From JARROD01 sp037384225 (GTDB taxonomy: Bacteria; Pseudomonadota; Gammaproteobacteria; Pseudomonadales; Cellvibrionaceae), in NCBI GenBank assembly GCA_037384225.1, contig JARROD010000274.1, positions 1 through 5,265 on the forward strand: 5,265 nucleotides of DNA, read 5' to 3'. The translations under genes and the position numbers were made by a program. The notes beneath the pieces were generated by a model, which saw nothing but the letters and a program-made list of their open reading frames with translations, had not been told where the DNA came from and ran no database searches. The first letter of the stretch is position 1; each line of letters opens with the position of its first letter. Shown here piece by piece: positions 1-5,209 of this stretch.

Positions 1-14
1 CGAAAAACGATTCT

Positions 15-37
15 GCTTGATGAAAAATTCATCAAGC
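15..37. repeat. Perfect 10-bp inverted repeat (hairpin, 3-nt loop)
   Basis: GCTTGATGAA, a 3-nt AAA loop and TTCATCAAGC form a perfect 10-bp stem. On the plus strand it is followed by TATTTAC, which is only weakly T-rich. It could be the terminator of a gene lying left of the window, or the subterminal hairpin of an IS200/IS605-type right end, which also consists of a short hairpin close to the element tip. The sequence does not decide between these. Confidence 0.6.
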
Positions 38-113
38 TATTTACATCCAGTGCTTCGGCCAATAAATCTTTTCACACAAAACGAATGACGACAGACGAAA
101 GAGGGGGAAGTGG

Positions 114-213
114 CGCTAACCCACCGGAACCGCACACGAGAATATCTGTTGGTGTTAGCGATGTGGACGTCATCCAGAAAAGCATGTAAAAATGGATATT
201 CAAAAGCGCATCG
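114..213 (+). other. Folded segment upstream of the structured-RNA candidate
   Basis: Several complementary segments are visible. CGCTAAC (114-120) pairs with GTTAGCG (154-160), extended by ACC/GGT after a 2-nt bulge. ATCCA (172-176) pairs with TGGAT (193-197). CGATG (159-163) pairs with CATCG (209-213) around that hairpin; it shares bases with the first stem, so the two would be alternatives. I see no coding sequence here. The segment may be the 5' part of the larger RNA starting near 236, or independent flanking DNA. Individual stems this short can arise by chance. Confidence 0.3.
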
Positions 214-235
214 GCTCATGAGGGAAGGCTTCATC

Positions 236-556
236 CATCAGCAGGGCGGCACCCACTATGCGCCGCGCCCCGCAACTGGGGCGCCAACAGTAGGCGCACT
301 AGGCGAAAGCCCCCAGGCATACCCGACAATACCGGTCAAGCCTGTATTACAGGCCGAAAAAGCTCGGATTCTGGGGAGGGAAAGTACCGCTGCCATACGG
401 TCCCGGCGACGGACATGAAGGACTCAAGAAGAACGTTGAGTTTCTAGCGGTACACCGGGAAGCCGTAGATCCGGTGTACCCATTGCGGCAAACGCCACCA
501 ACCCTGCAAGCGATAAAACCAAGTGTTCATTTCTTGAGACCCTCCTAACTTGGTTT
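236..556 (+). ncRNA. Candidate large structured RNA (HEARO/omega-RNA-like, orphan)
   Basis: No credible gene covers this stretch, but consecutive helices do. TGCGCC (259-264) pairs with GGCGCA (293-298) and encloses GCGCCCC (265-271) paired with GGGGCGC (278-284). Next come GGC-GAAA-GCC (302-311), GCCTGT/ACAGGC (340-345/349-354), and GGG..ACCG/CGGTCCC (378-389/398-404). Then ACTCAA/TTGAGT (422-427/436-441), a perfect 10-bp stem GGTACACCGG/CCGGTGTACC (449-458/471-480), and a 9-bp stem AAACCAAGT/ACTTGGTTT (516-524/548-556). GTACCGC (384-390) is also complementary to GCGGTAC (447-453), a possible alternative pairing or pseudoknot. Nested helices, a GNRA tetraloop and absence of coding signal point to a functional RNA. 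Its length and style resemble HEARO, the omega RNA of IscB elements, but no iscB follows, so it would be an orphan copy. The plus strand is inferred mainly from the GAAA tetraloop, and the family assignment is tentative. Confidence 0.5.
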
Positions 557-631
557 CTTAATCAAACAATGGAGCCTGCAACAAAAGCCACTATGGGTTC
601 AGGCACCGAGCTAAAAGACCACCTAATCGAG

Positions 632-1039
632 CTATCCCATGGAAAGGATGACCAGCCAGTGGCAGGCTGCATAAACCGCCACGATGAGCGAGCTCCAAAT
701 CATGAAAGGGGTTCGGAAAAAGGGTACGAAAGGCAACATCACCAGCGGATAAACCGCACGGAGGCTGTATACCAGGGTAATGGCCCACAGGATGGGCGTT
801 GTCCACGGCAGCAGTTCGAAGTAGCCCCCGGCCTGCAGGGCGTAAAGCCCCCACACCGTGAGTACGCTGGTGATGCCCAGTGTCAGCAGCGCCGGATACC
901 AGCGACCGTCCTCGGCCATGTTCGCCATACGTTCCCCGGCCCCAAAAAAACGATACCAGGCAGGACCGCCCCAAATAACGAACAGATGCATCAGAGCGGC
1001 TGCGAAATTCAACAGTCCGGCGATTAAAGACGCGCTCAT
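632..1039 (-). CDS. Small four-helix inner-membrane protein, function unknown
   Basis: This is a 135-residue hydrophobic protein with four likely membrane spans at about residues 5-24, 47-70, 80-104 and 112-134. Short polar loops separate them, including an Arg/Glu-containing stretch around 30-46 (YRFFGAGERMANMAEDGRWYP). There is no signal peptide distinct from the first helix and no catalytic motif that I recognise. It resembles uncharacterised proteobacterial membrane proteins of 130-140 residues. The ATG overlaps the stop codon of the upstream TetR gene in an ATGA quartet, so translation is probably coupled and the ribosome binding site lies inside tetR. The TetR protein therefore probably controls it. 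A role in export or envelope adaptation is possible but nothing in the sequence shows it. Confidence 0.8.
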   Translation of the reverse strand: MSASLIAGLLNFAAALMHLFVIWGGPAWYRFFGAGERMANMAEDGRWYPALLTLGITSVLTVWGLYALQAGGYFELLPWTTPILWAITLVYSLRAVYPLVMLPFVPFFRTPFMIWSSLIVAVYAACHWLVILSMG

Positions 1040-1602
1040 CGGTATGACTCCAGCAAGGGTTTAACGGAAGGGTCGGTAAAGAGCGCCTGCAAGAGACTGT
1101 CCATTCGGTTCCATTCCTCCATGGAAGCATTCTCCCTTAATTGCTGAACCCCCAGAAAATGGGCATAAACGAGTTTGGCCACCAATGACGCAAGCTCTGG
1201 CACCTGTATCAGCGGCGGCAGTAGTTTTTCCAATGCGGTCAGCCGCTTTTTATCGGCTTCGTCGACCTGCTTTGCCACGACCGGATCCCATTGAGCCCAG
1301 GCGCGGATGGCCCGTTCCTCGTTTTGTTGAAGCGAGGTGGTCAATCGGCTCAGTGCCTGGCCGCGTTCTTCCGGCGAGGGGTACTGAGCAATCTGTTCAA
1401 TGACTTCGTCGGTGAAAGTCCGTTGCCAGAACGCCAACAGGGCCTGTACAAACTCCTCCCGGTTACGGAAGTGGTGATAGAACGACCCTTTGGTGACATG
1501 CATAGCCCGGCACAGGCGGTCGATTTTCAACGCGTCCGCGCCGTCTTCGGCCAGTGTCTTCAGCCCCCGGCGCAGCCAGTCGTCATAGGACAGTTTGGTC
1601 AC
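1036..1602 (-). CDS. TetR-family transcriptional regulator
   Basis: This 188-residue protein has the normal length for a TetR repressor. Its N-terminal DNA-binding domain spans about residues 5-52, with the helix-turn-helix at residues 27-50, where IDRLCRAMHVTKGSFYHHF carries the typical TKGSFYHHF recognition helix. The C-terminal part, about 55-188, is the variable all-helical ligand-binding and dimerisation domain, so the inducer cannot be predicted. The start is GTG at 1602, preceded on the minus strand by AAGG eight bases upstream; there is no ATG at a suitable distance. Just upstream is a sigma70-like promoter overlapped by a near-palindromic operator, so the gene is probably autoregulated. 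It forms an operon with the membrane-protein gene, with which it overlaps by 4 bases. Confidence 0.9.
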   Translation of the reverse strand: MTKLSYDDWLRRGLKTLAEDGADALKIDRLCRAMHVTKGSFYHHFRNREEFVQALLAFWQRTFTDEVIEQIAQYPSPEERGQALSRLTTSLQQNEERAIRAWAQWDPVVAKQVDEADKKRLTALEKLLPPLIQVPELASLVAKLVYAHFLGVQQLRENASMEEWNRMDSLLQALFTDPSVKPLLESYR

Positions 1603-1625
1603 GACTATTGCCTTGATGAGTTTTG

Positions 1626-1658
1626 CATACTATACGGTATGGTATGTTTTGAGGTCAA
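1626..1658 (-). promoter_or_regulatory. tetR promoter with overlapping TetR-type operator
   Basis: On the minus strand, -35 TTGACC (1653-1658) and -10 TATAGT (1629-1634) are separated by 18 bp. A 21-bp imperfect palindrome at 1626-1646 covers the -10 and part of the spacer: CATAC-TATAC, a central G, then GTATG-GTATG, with one mismatch in ten pairs. Size, symmetry and AT-rich content fit TetR-family operators. Position over the -10 predicts that bound repressor blocks RNA polymerase on its own operon. Confidence 0.7.
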
Positions 1659-1659
1659 G

Positions 1660-1950
1660 CAGAAAACCAGTTGAGCGTTTATTAAGGGGAGTACCCCAGG
1701 CGTAGGGTGAACTGTACAGCAAAACCTCCAGCTCCGGGTAGACGAGATCAAACCAAACACCCGCCCCAGCGCCCGGCTGTTCGCGCCAGCGCTGGCGGAC
1801 ATGGGGGCGAGCCCGGTCAAAGTGGTTGTTTGTTCTTTCAGCGACGTATATTTAAAGTCGGATGAATACCTCAATGATCACAATATACACTATTCCCTTG
1901 TGAGATCTTAGCAATCTCAGTCAGGGCGGGAGTGACAGAATAAAGCATGA
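1660..1950. other. Intergenic region without a recognisable gene
   Basis: About 290 bases between the tetR promoter and the AraC-type gene. Frames on both strands give only short, low-complexity products that I cannot assign. Small dyads are visible: GGGG-AGTA-CCCC (1686-1697), a perfect 14-bp palindrome CGCCAGC|GCTGGCG (1784-1797), and TGAGAT/ATCTCA with a 7-nt loop (1901-1906/1914-1919). The part from about 1755 to 1835 is clearly more GC-rich than the AT-rich stretch from 1845 to 1915, which suggests a junction between unlike sequences, possibly gene debris. The AT-rich part presumably contains the promoter of the downstream regulator, but no clear -35/-10 pair stands out. Confidence 0.5.
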
Positions 1951-1981
1951 TGTGGCGGTACCTGGGACAAGAAGGACATAT

Positions 1982-2851
1982 ATGAAGAGCAAGCAGGTAA
2001 ACCCCTATGATAAGCGCATATCGCGGGTTTGCGAGTACATCAATCAGAATCTCAATGAAACATTAACATTGGAGGTGATGAGTGATGTGGCCGCCTTCTC
2101 TAAATACCATTTTCATAGGGTGTTTACTGCCTGTACCGGCATGAGCGTTATAAAGTTTATTCAGCTTGCAAGGTTGAAAAGAGCTTCGTTCCGTCTCGCT
2201 TTCGAGAAGGAAAAACGCATCATTGATATTGCACTGGAGGCCGGCTTTGAAAGCTCTGAAGCATTTGCGCGGGCATTTAAACGAACCTTTGACCAGTCTC
2301 CCTCTGAATTCAGGGCCGAACCGCAATGGCCGGAGTGGCATATGCGGTTTGATTTTTACATACACCCTTGCGGAGATAAAACGATGAAAGTGGATATTGT
2401 AGATTTTGAGACAACCAACGTTGCCCTGATAGAACATCTCGGCTCGCCTGAAAAAGTACTGGAAACAGCCGGTAAGTTCATAGCGTGGCGCAAAGAAACC
2501 GGCCTGTCACCTGTAAACACAAGCAAGACGTTCGGCATACCTTACAGCGACCCGAAAACAACCGATCCTGACAAGTTTAGATGGGATGTGTGCGGTTCCA
2601 TTGAGGGGGATGTGCCTGCCAATGACTATGGTGTGAAGTCGGGAATAATACCCGGTGGGCGGTGTGCCGTTATCCGCCATAAGGGCAGTCATGACAACTT
2701 AGAGAAAAGTATTTACTACATTTACCGCGACTGGCTCCCTGCAAGCGGAGAAGAAGTGCGCGACCATCCGTGCTTTTTTCATTACCTGAACTTTGTCCAC
2801 GAGGTGGACGAATGCGATTTGCTGACGGATGTTTATGTGCCTTTGAAATAG
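1982..2851 (+). CDS. AraC-family regulator with C-terminal GyrI-like effector domain
   Basis: With the ATG at 1982 the protein has 289 residues. That start is chosen because AAGGA lies 5 bases upstream and the AraC domain begins right after it; a GTG at 1952 in frame would add ten unconserved residues and has no obvious ribosome site. Residues 10-111 form the double helix-turn-helix AraC domain. The first motif lies around LTLEVMSDVAAFSKYHFHRVF, and the second around IIDIALEAGFESSEAFARAFKRTFDQSPSEFR (residues 80-111), the family signature. Residues about 134-289 match the GyrI/SbmC-like small-molecule-binding fold found in Rob- and BmrR-type regulators, ending in the typical TDVYVPLK strand. 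Such proteins sense amphipathic or cationic compounds and activate export or detoxification genes. The target is unknown; the gene stands alone and is convergent with tpm. Confidence 0.9.
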   Translation: MKSKQVNPYDKRISRVCEYINQNLNETLTLEVMSDVAAFSKYHFHRVFTACTGMSVIKFIQLARLKRASFRLAFEKEKRIIDIALEAGFESSEAFARAFKRTFDQSPSEFRAEPQWPEWHMRFDFYIHPCGDKTMKVDIVDFETTNVALIEHLGSPEKVLETAGKFIAWRKETGLSPVNTSKTFGIPYSDPKTTDPDKFRWDVCGSIEGDVPANDYGVKSGIIPGGRCAVIRHKGSHDNLEKSIYYIYRDWLPASGEEVRDHPCFFHYLNFVHEVDECDLLTDVYVPLK

Positions 2852-2880
2852 CCCAGGTAGCCCAAATTAGTGTTAACCGG

Positions 2881-2903
2881 GCCCCGGGTATAGTGCCCGG
2901 GGC
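2881..2903. terminator. Strong GC-rich hairpin between convergent genes
   Basis: GCCCCGGG, a 7-nt loop TATAGTG and CCCGGGGC make a perfect 8-bp all-GC stem, 29 bases after the AraC-type gene stop codon and 52 bases beyond the tpm stop. Placement between convergent genes suits a bidirectional transcription stop. However, neither strand has a T-tract directly after the stem; a run of six T occurs only at 2962-2967 on the plus strand, far from it. It may act with Rho, protect 3' ends, or serve another purpose. Confidence 0.45.
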
Positions 2904-2955
2904 GGAAACTGACCCCCGGTCTCCCCGTCCCTTGCTTTACCGTCGCCTTTCGCTG

Positions 2956-3594
2956 TTATTGTTTTTTCTGTAGTAGCCAAACTTTTTCCGTAGCTGTTTG
3001 CCCCTTCAGCTTGCCCTCGACCTTCTGGCTTTTCAAAAGCGAAATATCATAGCTATTGCTGTAGTGCTGGATTATCTCGTTCTCACTGACCGAAAATGGA
3101 GGGCCATCCATTTGTGATTGATCGTACTCATAGCTAATCAACAATTGTTTGGCTTGTTGAGTAATATCCATAAGGTGTTTCGTATAGCGTTGGCGCGTCG
3201 CTTCTGGCAGGGCTACTAACGCGGCGCGGTCATAAATAGCATGAATGGTCCCAAGCATCTCTTTGGTGACATCAAAAATATCTCCAACGAGTATCTCAAC
3301 ATTGCCAGCTTTATATGAGTTGAGACTTTCCAGTGCAGTGATAGTGGGTTCATTGCCCCGCTCTTTGAAATAAGATTCTACTGCCAGTGTACTAAGCTCC
3401 ACGCCAATAACCTCATAACCTTGAGAGGCTAGCCAGGCCAGGTCATGGGACTTGCCACAGAGGGGAACCAGTATGCATGAGCCGGCGGCCAGCGCTACGC
3501 TATCAAGATGCTCGGCTAATAACGGATTAACATCCGGCATGTGGAAGCCGATTTCATTGTCTTGCCAGCGCTGGTGCCAAAATGCTGTGTCCAT
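2956..3594 (-). CDS. tpm: Thiopurine S-methyltransferase (TPMT)
   Basis: This 212-residue protein is close to the roughly 217 residues of Pseudomonas Tpm. It is a cytoplasmic class I methyltransferase that moves a methyl group from S-adenosylmethionine to sulfur, or in bacterial homologues to selenium and tellurium, compounds. The N-terminal FWHQRW and IGFHMPDVNPLL segments (residues 5-27) are family hallmarks. The SAM-binding motif I is ILVPLCGKSHDLAWL (41-55), with the acidic strand end VIGVELS (62-68). GDIFDVT (104-110), YDRAALVALP (121-130) and DGPPFSV (163-169) follow. Bacterial TPMTs are linked to tellurite and selenite methylation and resistance. The ATG is preceded by AAGGAG six bases upstream. 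The gene is transcribed divergently from the MerR-type gene through a MerR-type promoter, so it is probably the regulator's main target. Confidence 0.95.
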   Translation of the reverse strand: MDTAFWHQRWQDNEIGFHMPDVNPLLAEHLDSVALAAGSCILVPLCGKSHDLAWLASQGYEVIGVELSTLAVESYFKERGNEPTITALESLNSYKAGNVEILVGDIFDVTKEMLGTIHAIYDRAALVALPEATRQRYTKHLMDITQQAKQLLISYEYDQSQMDGPPFSVSENEIIQHYSNSYDISLLKSQKVEGKLKGQTATEKVWLLQKKQ

Positions 3595-3637
3595 GTAAAT
3601 CTCCTTAGAAGATTGCGGTTGTAAATGCAGTGAGACT

Positions 3638-3668
3638 AGGATACAACTTCAAGTCAACTTGAAGTCAA
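3638..3668 (-). promoter_or_regulatory. MerR-type promoter and operator driving tpm
   Basis: On the minus strand, -35 TTGACT (3663-3668) and -10 TATCCT (3638-3643) are separated by 19 bp, the overlong spacing typical of promoters activated by MerR proteins through DNA distortion. A perfect dyad, ACTTCAAGT-CA-ACTTGAAGT on the plus strand (3646-3665), fills most of the spacer. Its centre is within about 1 bp of the equivalent place in the Tn501 mer promoter. The merR start lies 24 bases from the operator edge on the other side. A weaker plus-strand pair, TTGCGG (3613-3618) and TAGGAT (3637-3642) with 18 bp between, may serve merR and would then overlap the same site, giving autoregulation. Confidence 0.8.
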
Positions 3669-3689
3669 GCCAAAAGAGAGAATTAAGAG

Positions 3690-4097
3690 ATGCTCGATAT
3701 AGGCGAGGTCGCAAAGCGTTCAGGGCTGCCAACCTCCACGTTGCGCTTTTATGAAGAGAAGGGGCTTATCGAATCCATAGGACGCAAGGGGTTGCGCAGG
3801 CAATTTGATAATAGCGTGTTGGATAGATTGGCGTTGGTTGCCCTGGGGCAGCAGGCGGGTTTCTCACTGGATGAGATGAAAAGCCTGTTGGCCTCTGGCG
3901 AGCTCCATATCGACAGGAGGGTACTATCGGAAAAGGCCGATCAACTGGACGAGACCATAAAGAAGCTGAAAACGATGAGCAGGGGGCTTCGCCATGCGGC
4001 GAAATGTCCGGCTCCCAGCCACTTTGAGTGCCCCAAATTCCAGCGGATTATGAGAGCGGCGAAACACCGGTTCCCTCCTTTAGTAAAAGAGGGTTAG
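3690..4097 (+). CDS. MerR-family transcriptional regulator with C-x7-C sensor loop
   Basis: This 135-residue protein has the size of CueR-like MerR regulators. Residues 1-67 form the winged helix-turn-helix: LDIGEVAKRSGLPTSTLRFYEEKGLI, the wing around GLRRQFD (34-40), then GFSLDEMKSLL (57-67). Residues about 75-103 form the long antiparallel dimerisation helix. A C-terminal loop then carries Cys106 and Cys114 in CPAPSHFEC, the same C-x7-C spacing as the copper-binding loop of CueR (CPGDDSADC). I cannot assign a third ligand: at the place of CueR Ser77 or the MerR helix cysteine there is a Leu/His region (GELHID). A metal, metalloid or thiol-reactive signal is plausible, but its identity is unknown. 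The ATG at 3690 has a purine-rich GAGAG nine bases upstream. The gene is probably co-transcribed with the VOC gene 25 bases downstream. Confidence 0.9.
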   Translation: MLDIGEVAKRSGLPTSTLRFYEEKGLIESIGRKGLRRQFDNSVLDRLALVALGQQAGFSLDEMKSLLASGELHIDRRVLSEKADQLDETIKKLKTMSRGLRHAAKCPAPSHFECPKFQRIMRAAKHRFPPLVKEG

Positions 4098-4122
4098 GAA
4101 GGATTCTCCCGGTAGGATTAAA

Positions 4123-4473
4123 TTGAAAGCACTCACCCTAACGCGGGACAAAAATGTGACCGCAAAATTCTACACCGAGGTGTTTGGACTGCCGCCGCAC
4201 AAAATGATGGGGCATTTTGCCGTCGTGCAGGTCGATGACACATCACTTGACATTGTCAAAACCGACGACACAATTACACAGCGCCATTTCGCTTTTCCTG
4301 TCAGTGAGGCAGAGTTTGATGCCATCTTCCAACGCATCAAACAAAGAGGTCTTACATATTGGGCTGATCCATTCCGTAAACAACCGAGCACCATTAATCG
4401 CTGGGATGATGAGCGGGGCGTTTATTTTGACGATCCCAACGGCCATCTTCTTGAGATTATCACTCGCCCCTAG
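4123..4473 (+). CDS. VOC (glyoxalase/dioxygenase-fold) family protein
   Basis: This 116-residue protein has a single vicinal-oxygen-chelate domain made of two beta-alpha-beta-beta-beta modules. Visible family segments are TRDKNVTAKFYTEVFGL (7-23), MGHFAVVQVDDT (29-40), RHFAFPVSEAEFDAIFQRIK (54-73) and the ending GVYFDDPNGHLLEIITRP (99-116). Two usual metal ligands are present, His55 and Glu111. The first-strand histidine, seen as NHT or DHT in relatives, is missing; the aligned region reads LKALTLT. The start is TTG at 4123, chosen because AGGA sits 5 bases upstream and no ATG or GTG is available; the frame stays open upstream to a point inside the merR stop region. Members bind or modify small electrophilic or antibiotic-like molecules, and this substrate is unknown. 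The 25-base gap after merR suggests an operon. Confidence 0.85.
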   Translation: MKALTLTRDKNVTAKFYTEVFGLPPHKMMGHFAVVQVDDTSLDIVKTDDTITQRHFAFPVSEAEFDAIFQRIKQRGLTYWADPFRKQPSTINRWDDERGVYFDDPNGHLLEIITRP

Positions 4474-4653
4474 GGCGCCGGTGGTCTCGATGCGGAGCAC
4501 CCGAATGCTACTGCAGCCATAATGCAAGAGTTGGCTCATTCGTATTGCAGGGTATTGGCCGGTTTGCCGAAAGCAACGCCAACGTGAAATCTGCGGGCTC
4601 CCCAAGGTTCGCTGGCAGGCCGGTATTATGGGTGCCCGGTTACCCGGTGGATT
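4474..4653. other. Intergenic spacer between VOC gene and ytoQ
   Basis: This 180-base region separates two convergent genes. A small dyad CGCCC-CTA-GGGCG (4465-4477) spans the VOC stop codon, but it has only 5 bp and no T-tract. Weak GC-rich complementarity is also visible near 4630-4650. Open frames here are short and match nothing I recognise. Confidence 0.4.
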
Positions 4654-5097
4654 TCATGCCTGGCTAACAACATATTTCAATATTTCAACCACTTGCTCAG
4701 GCGTTGTTGCCCATGCCATCGCCGAGCCATCGACCTCCTTGAGCGGGTGGATTAATTCCTCGCTGTGGAGGGTGATGTAGGGCGTGCCTAGCGCAGCGCA
4801 ATAGCCAGCATCAAAAGCTGCGTTCCACTGTTTGTACTTTTCTCCAAAACGGACTATAGCCACATCACAGTTTTCAATAAGCGTTTTAATACGTATTGCA
4901 TTGACTTTCGCGGATTTATGATCACGCCAAAAGTTGTTCGGCTCAGCCCCCAGCACATCGCCCGCGCTGTCGCTGGCCTCGTGATCGGTTACAGCCGATG
5001 TAAAAGTAACGGGGAGATTGTGCTCCTCACAACCCTCTTTTAACCGTTGTCTCCAGTCAGTATGTATTTCACCTGAGAGATATACATTCAATTCCAT
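4654..5097 (-). CDS. ytoQ: YtoQ family protein
   Basis: This 147-residue protein is essentially full length against Bacillus YtoQ (about 148). It belongs to a small family with a fold related to nucleoside 2-deoxyribosyltransferases, but no reaction has been established for it to my knowledge. Characteristic segments are the N-terminal YLSGEIHTDWR (6-16), TFTSAVTDHEASD (31-43), a central stretch FWRDHKSAKVNAIRIKTLI (56-74), then VAIVRFGEKYKQWNAAFDAGYC (79-100), ALGTPYITLHSEELIHPLKE (102-121) and a helical C-terminus. The ATG is preceded on the minus strand by a strong AGGAGG only 4 bases away. The gene points away from the transposable-element end beginning some 20 to 75 bases upstream, so its native promoter may have been replaced or disrupted. 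Confidence 0.92.
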   Translation of the reverse strand: MELNVYLSGEIHTDWRQRLKEGCEEHNLPVTFTSAVTDHEASDSAGDVLGAEPNNFWRDHKSAKVNAIRIKTLIENCDVAIVRFGEKYKQWNAAFDAGYCAALGTPYITLHSEELIHPLKEVDGSAMAWATTPEQVVEILKYVVSQA

Positions 5098-5173
5098 ATT
5101 TCCTCCTATAAAAATTGATAAAAACCTGCCCGCTTCTTCCTTATGAAAAAGCAGCGTCTCGCGTTGAAGAATC

Positions 5174-5192
5174 CTCTATGTGGCTCATAGAG
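5174..5192. repeat. Perfect 7-bp hairpin at the transposon left end
   Basis: CTCTATG and CATAGAG pair perfectly around a TGGCT loop. In IS200/IS605 elements such single-strand hairpins are bound by the TnpA HUH transposase to position cleavage. A TATACT box follows at 5198-5203, directly before the tnpB start. Confidence 0.65.
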
Positions 5193-5209
5193 CAAAGTAT
5201 ACTGAGGGT

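Noticed and set aside
114..160. CGCTAAC...GTTAGCG as an integron attC site
   Set aside because: It does not fit the RYYYAAC/GTTRRRY boxes, is shorter than a normal attC, and the genes in the window alternate in direction, unlike a cassette array.
110..418. 102-residue plus-strand open frame
   Set aside because: It coincides with the nested RNA helices, has no recognisable domain, and its composition (many Arg, Pro and Gly) is that expected of translated GC-rich stems.
236..480. RNase P RNA or group II intron
   Set aside because: The GGGGAGGGAAAGT stretch recalls the RNase P GAGGAAAGTC box but does not match it, and no domain V-like hairpin or GTGYG intron start is seen.
591..1130. 179-residue minus-strand frame overlapping tetR and the membrane protein
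   Set aside because: It is the shadow of two well-supported genes in another frame and has no domain of its own.
1605..1874. 89-residue minus-strand frame upstream of tetR
   Set aside because: It crosses the tetR promoter and operator, has no good ribosome site and matches no family that I recognise.
1952..1981. GTG at 1952 as the start of the AraC-type gene
   Set aside because: The ATG at 1982 has AAGGA at 5 bases and places the AraC domain at the usual distance from the N-terminus.
4243..4605. 120-residue minus-strand frame across the end of the VOC gene
   Set aside because: It is mostly antisense to a clear VOC domain and shows no family motif.
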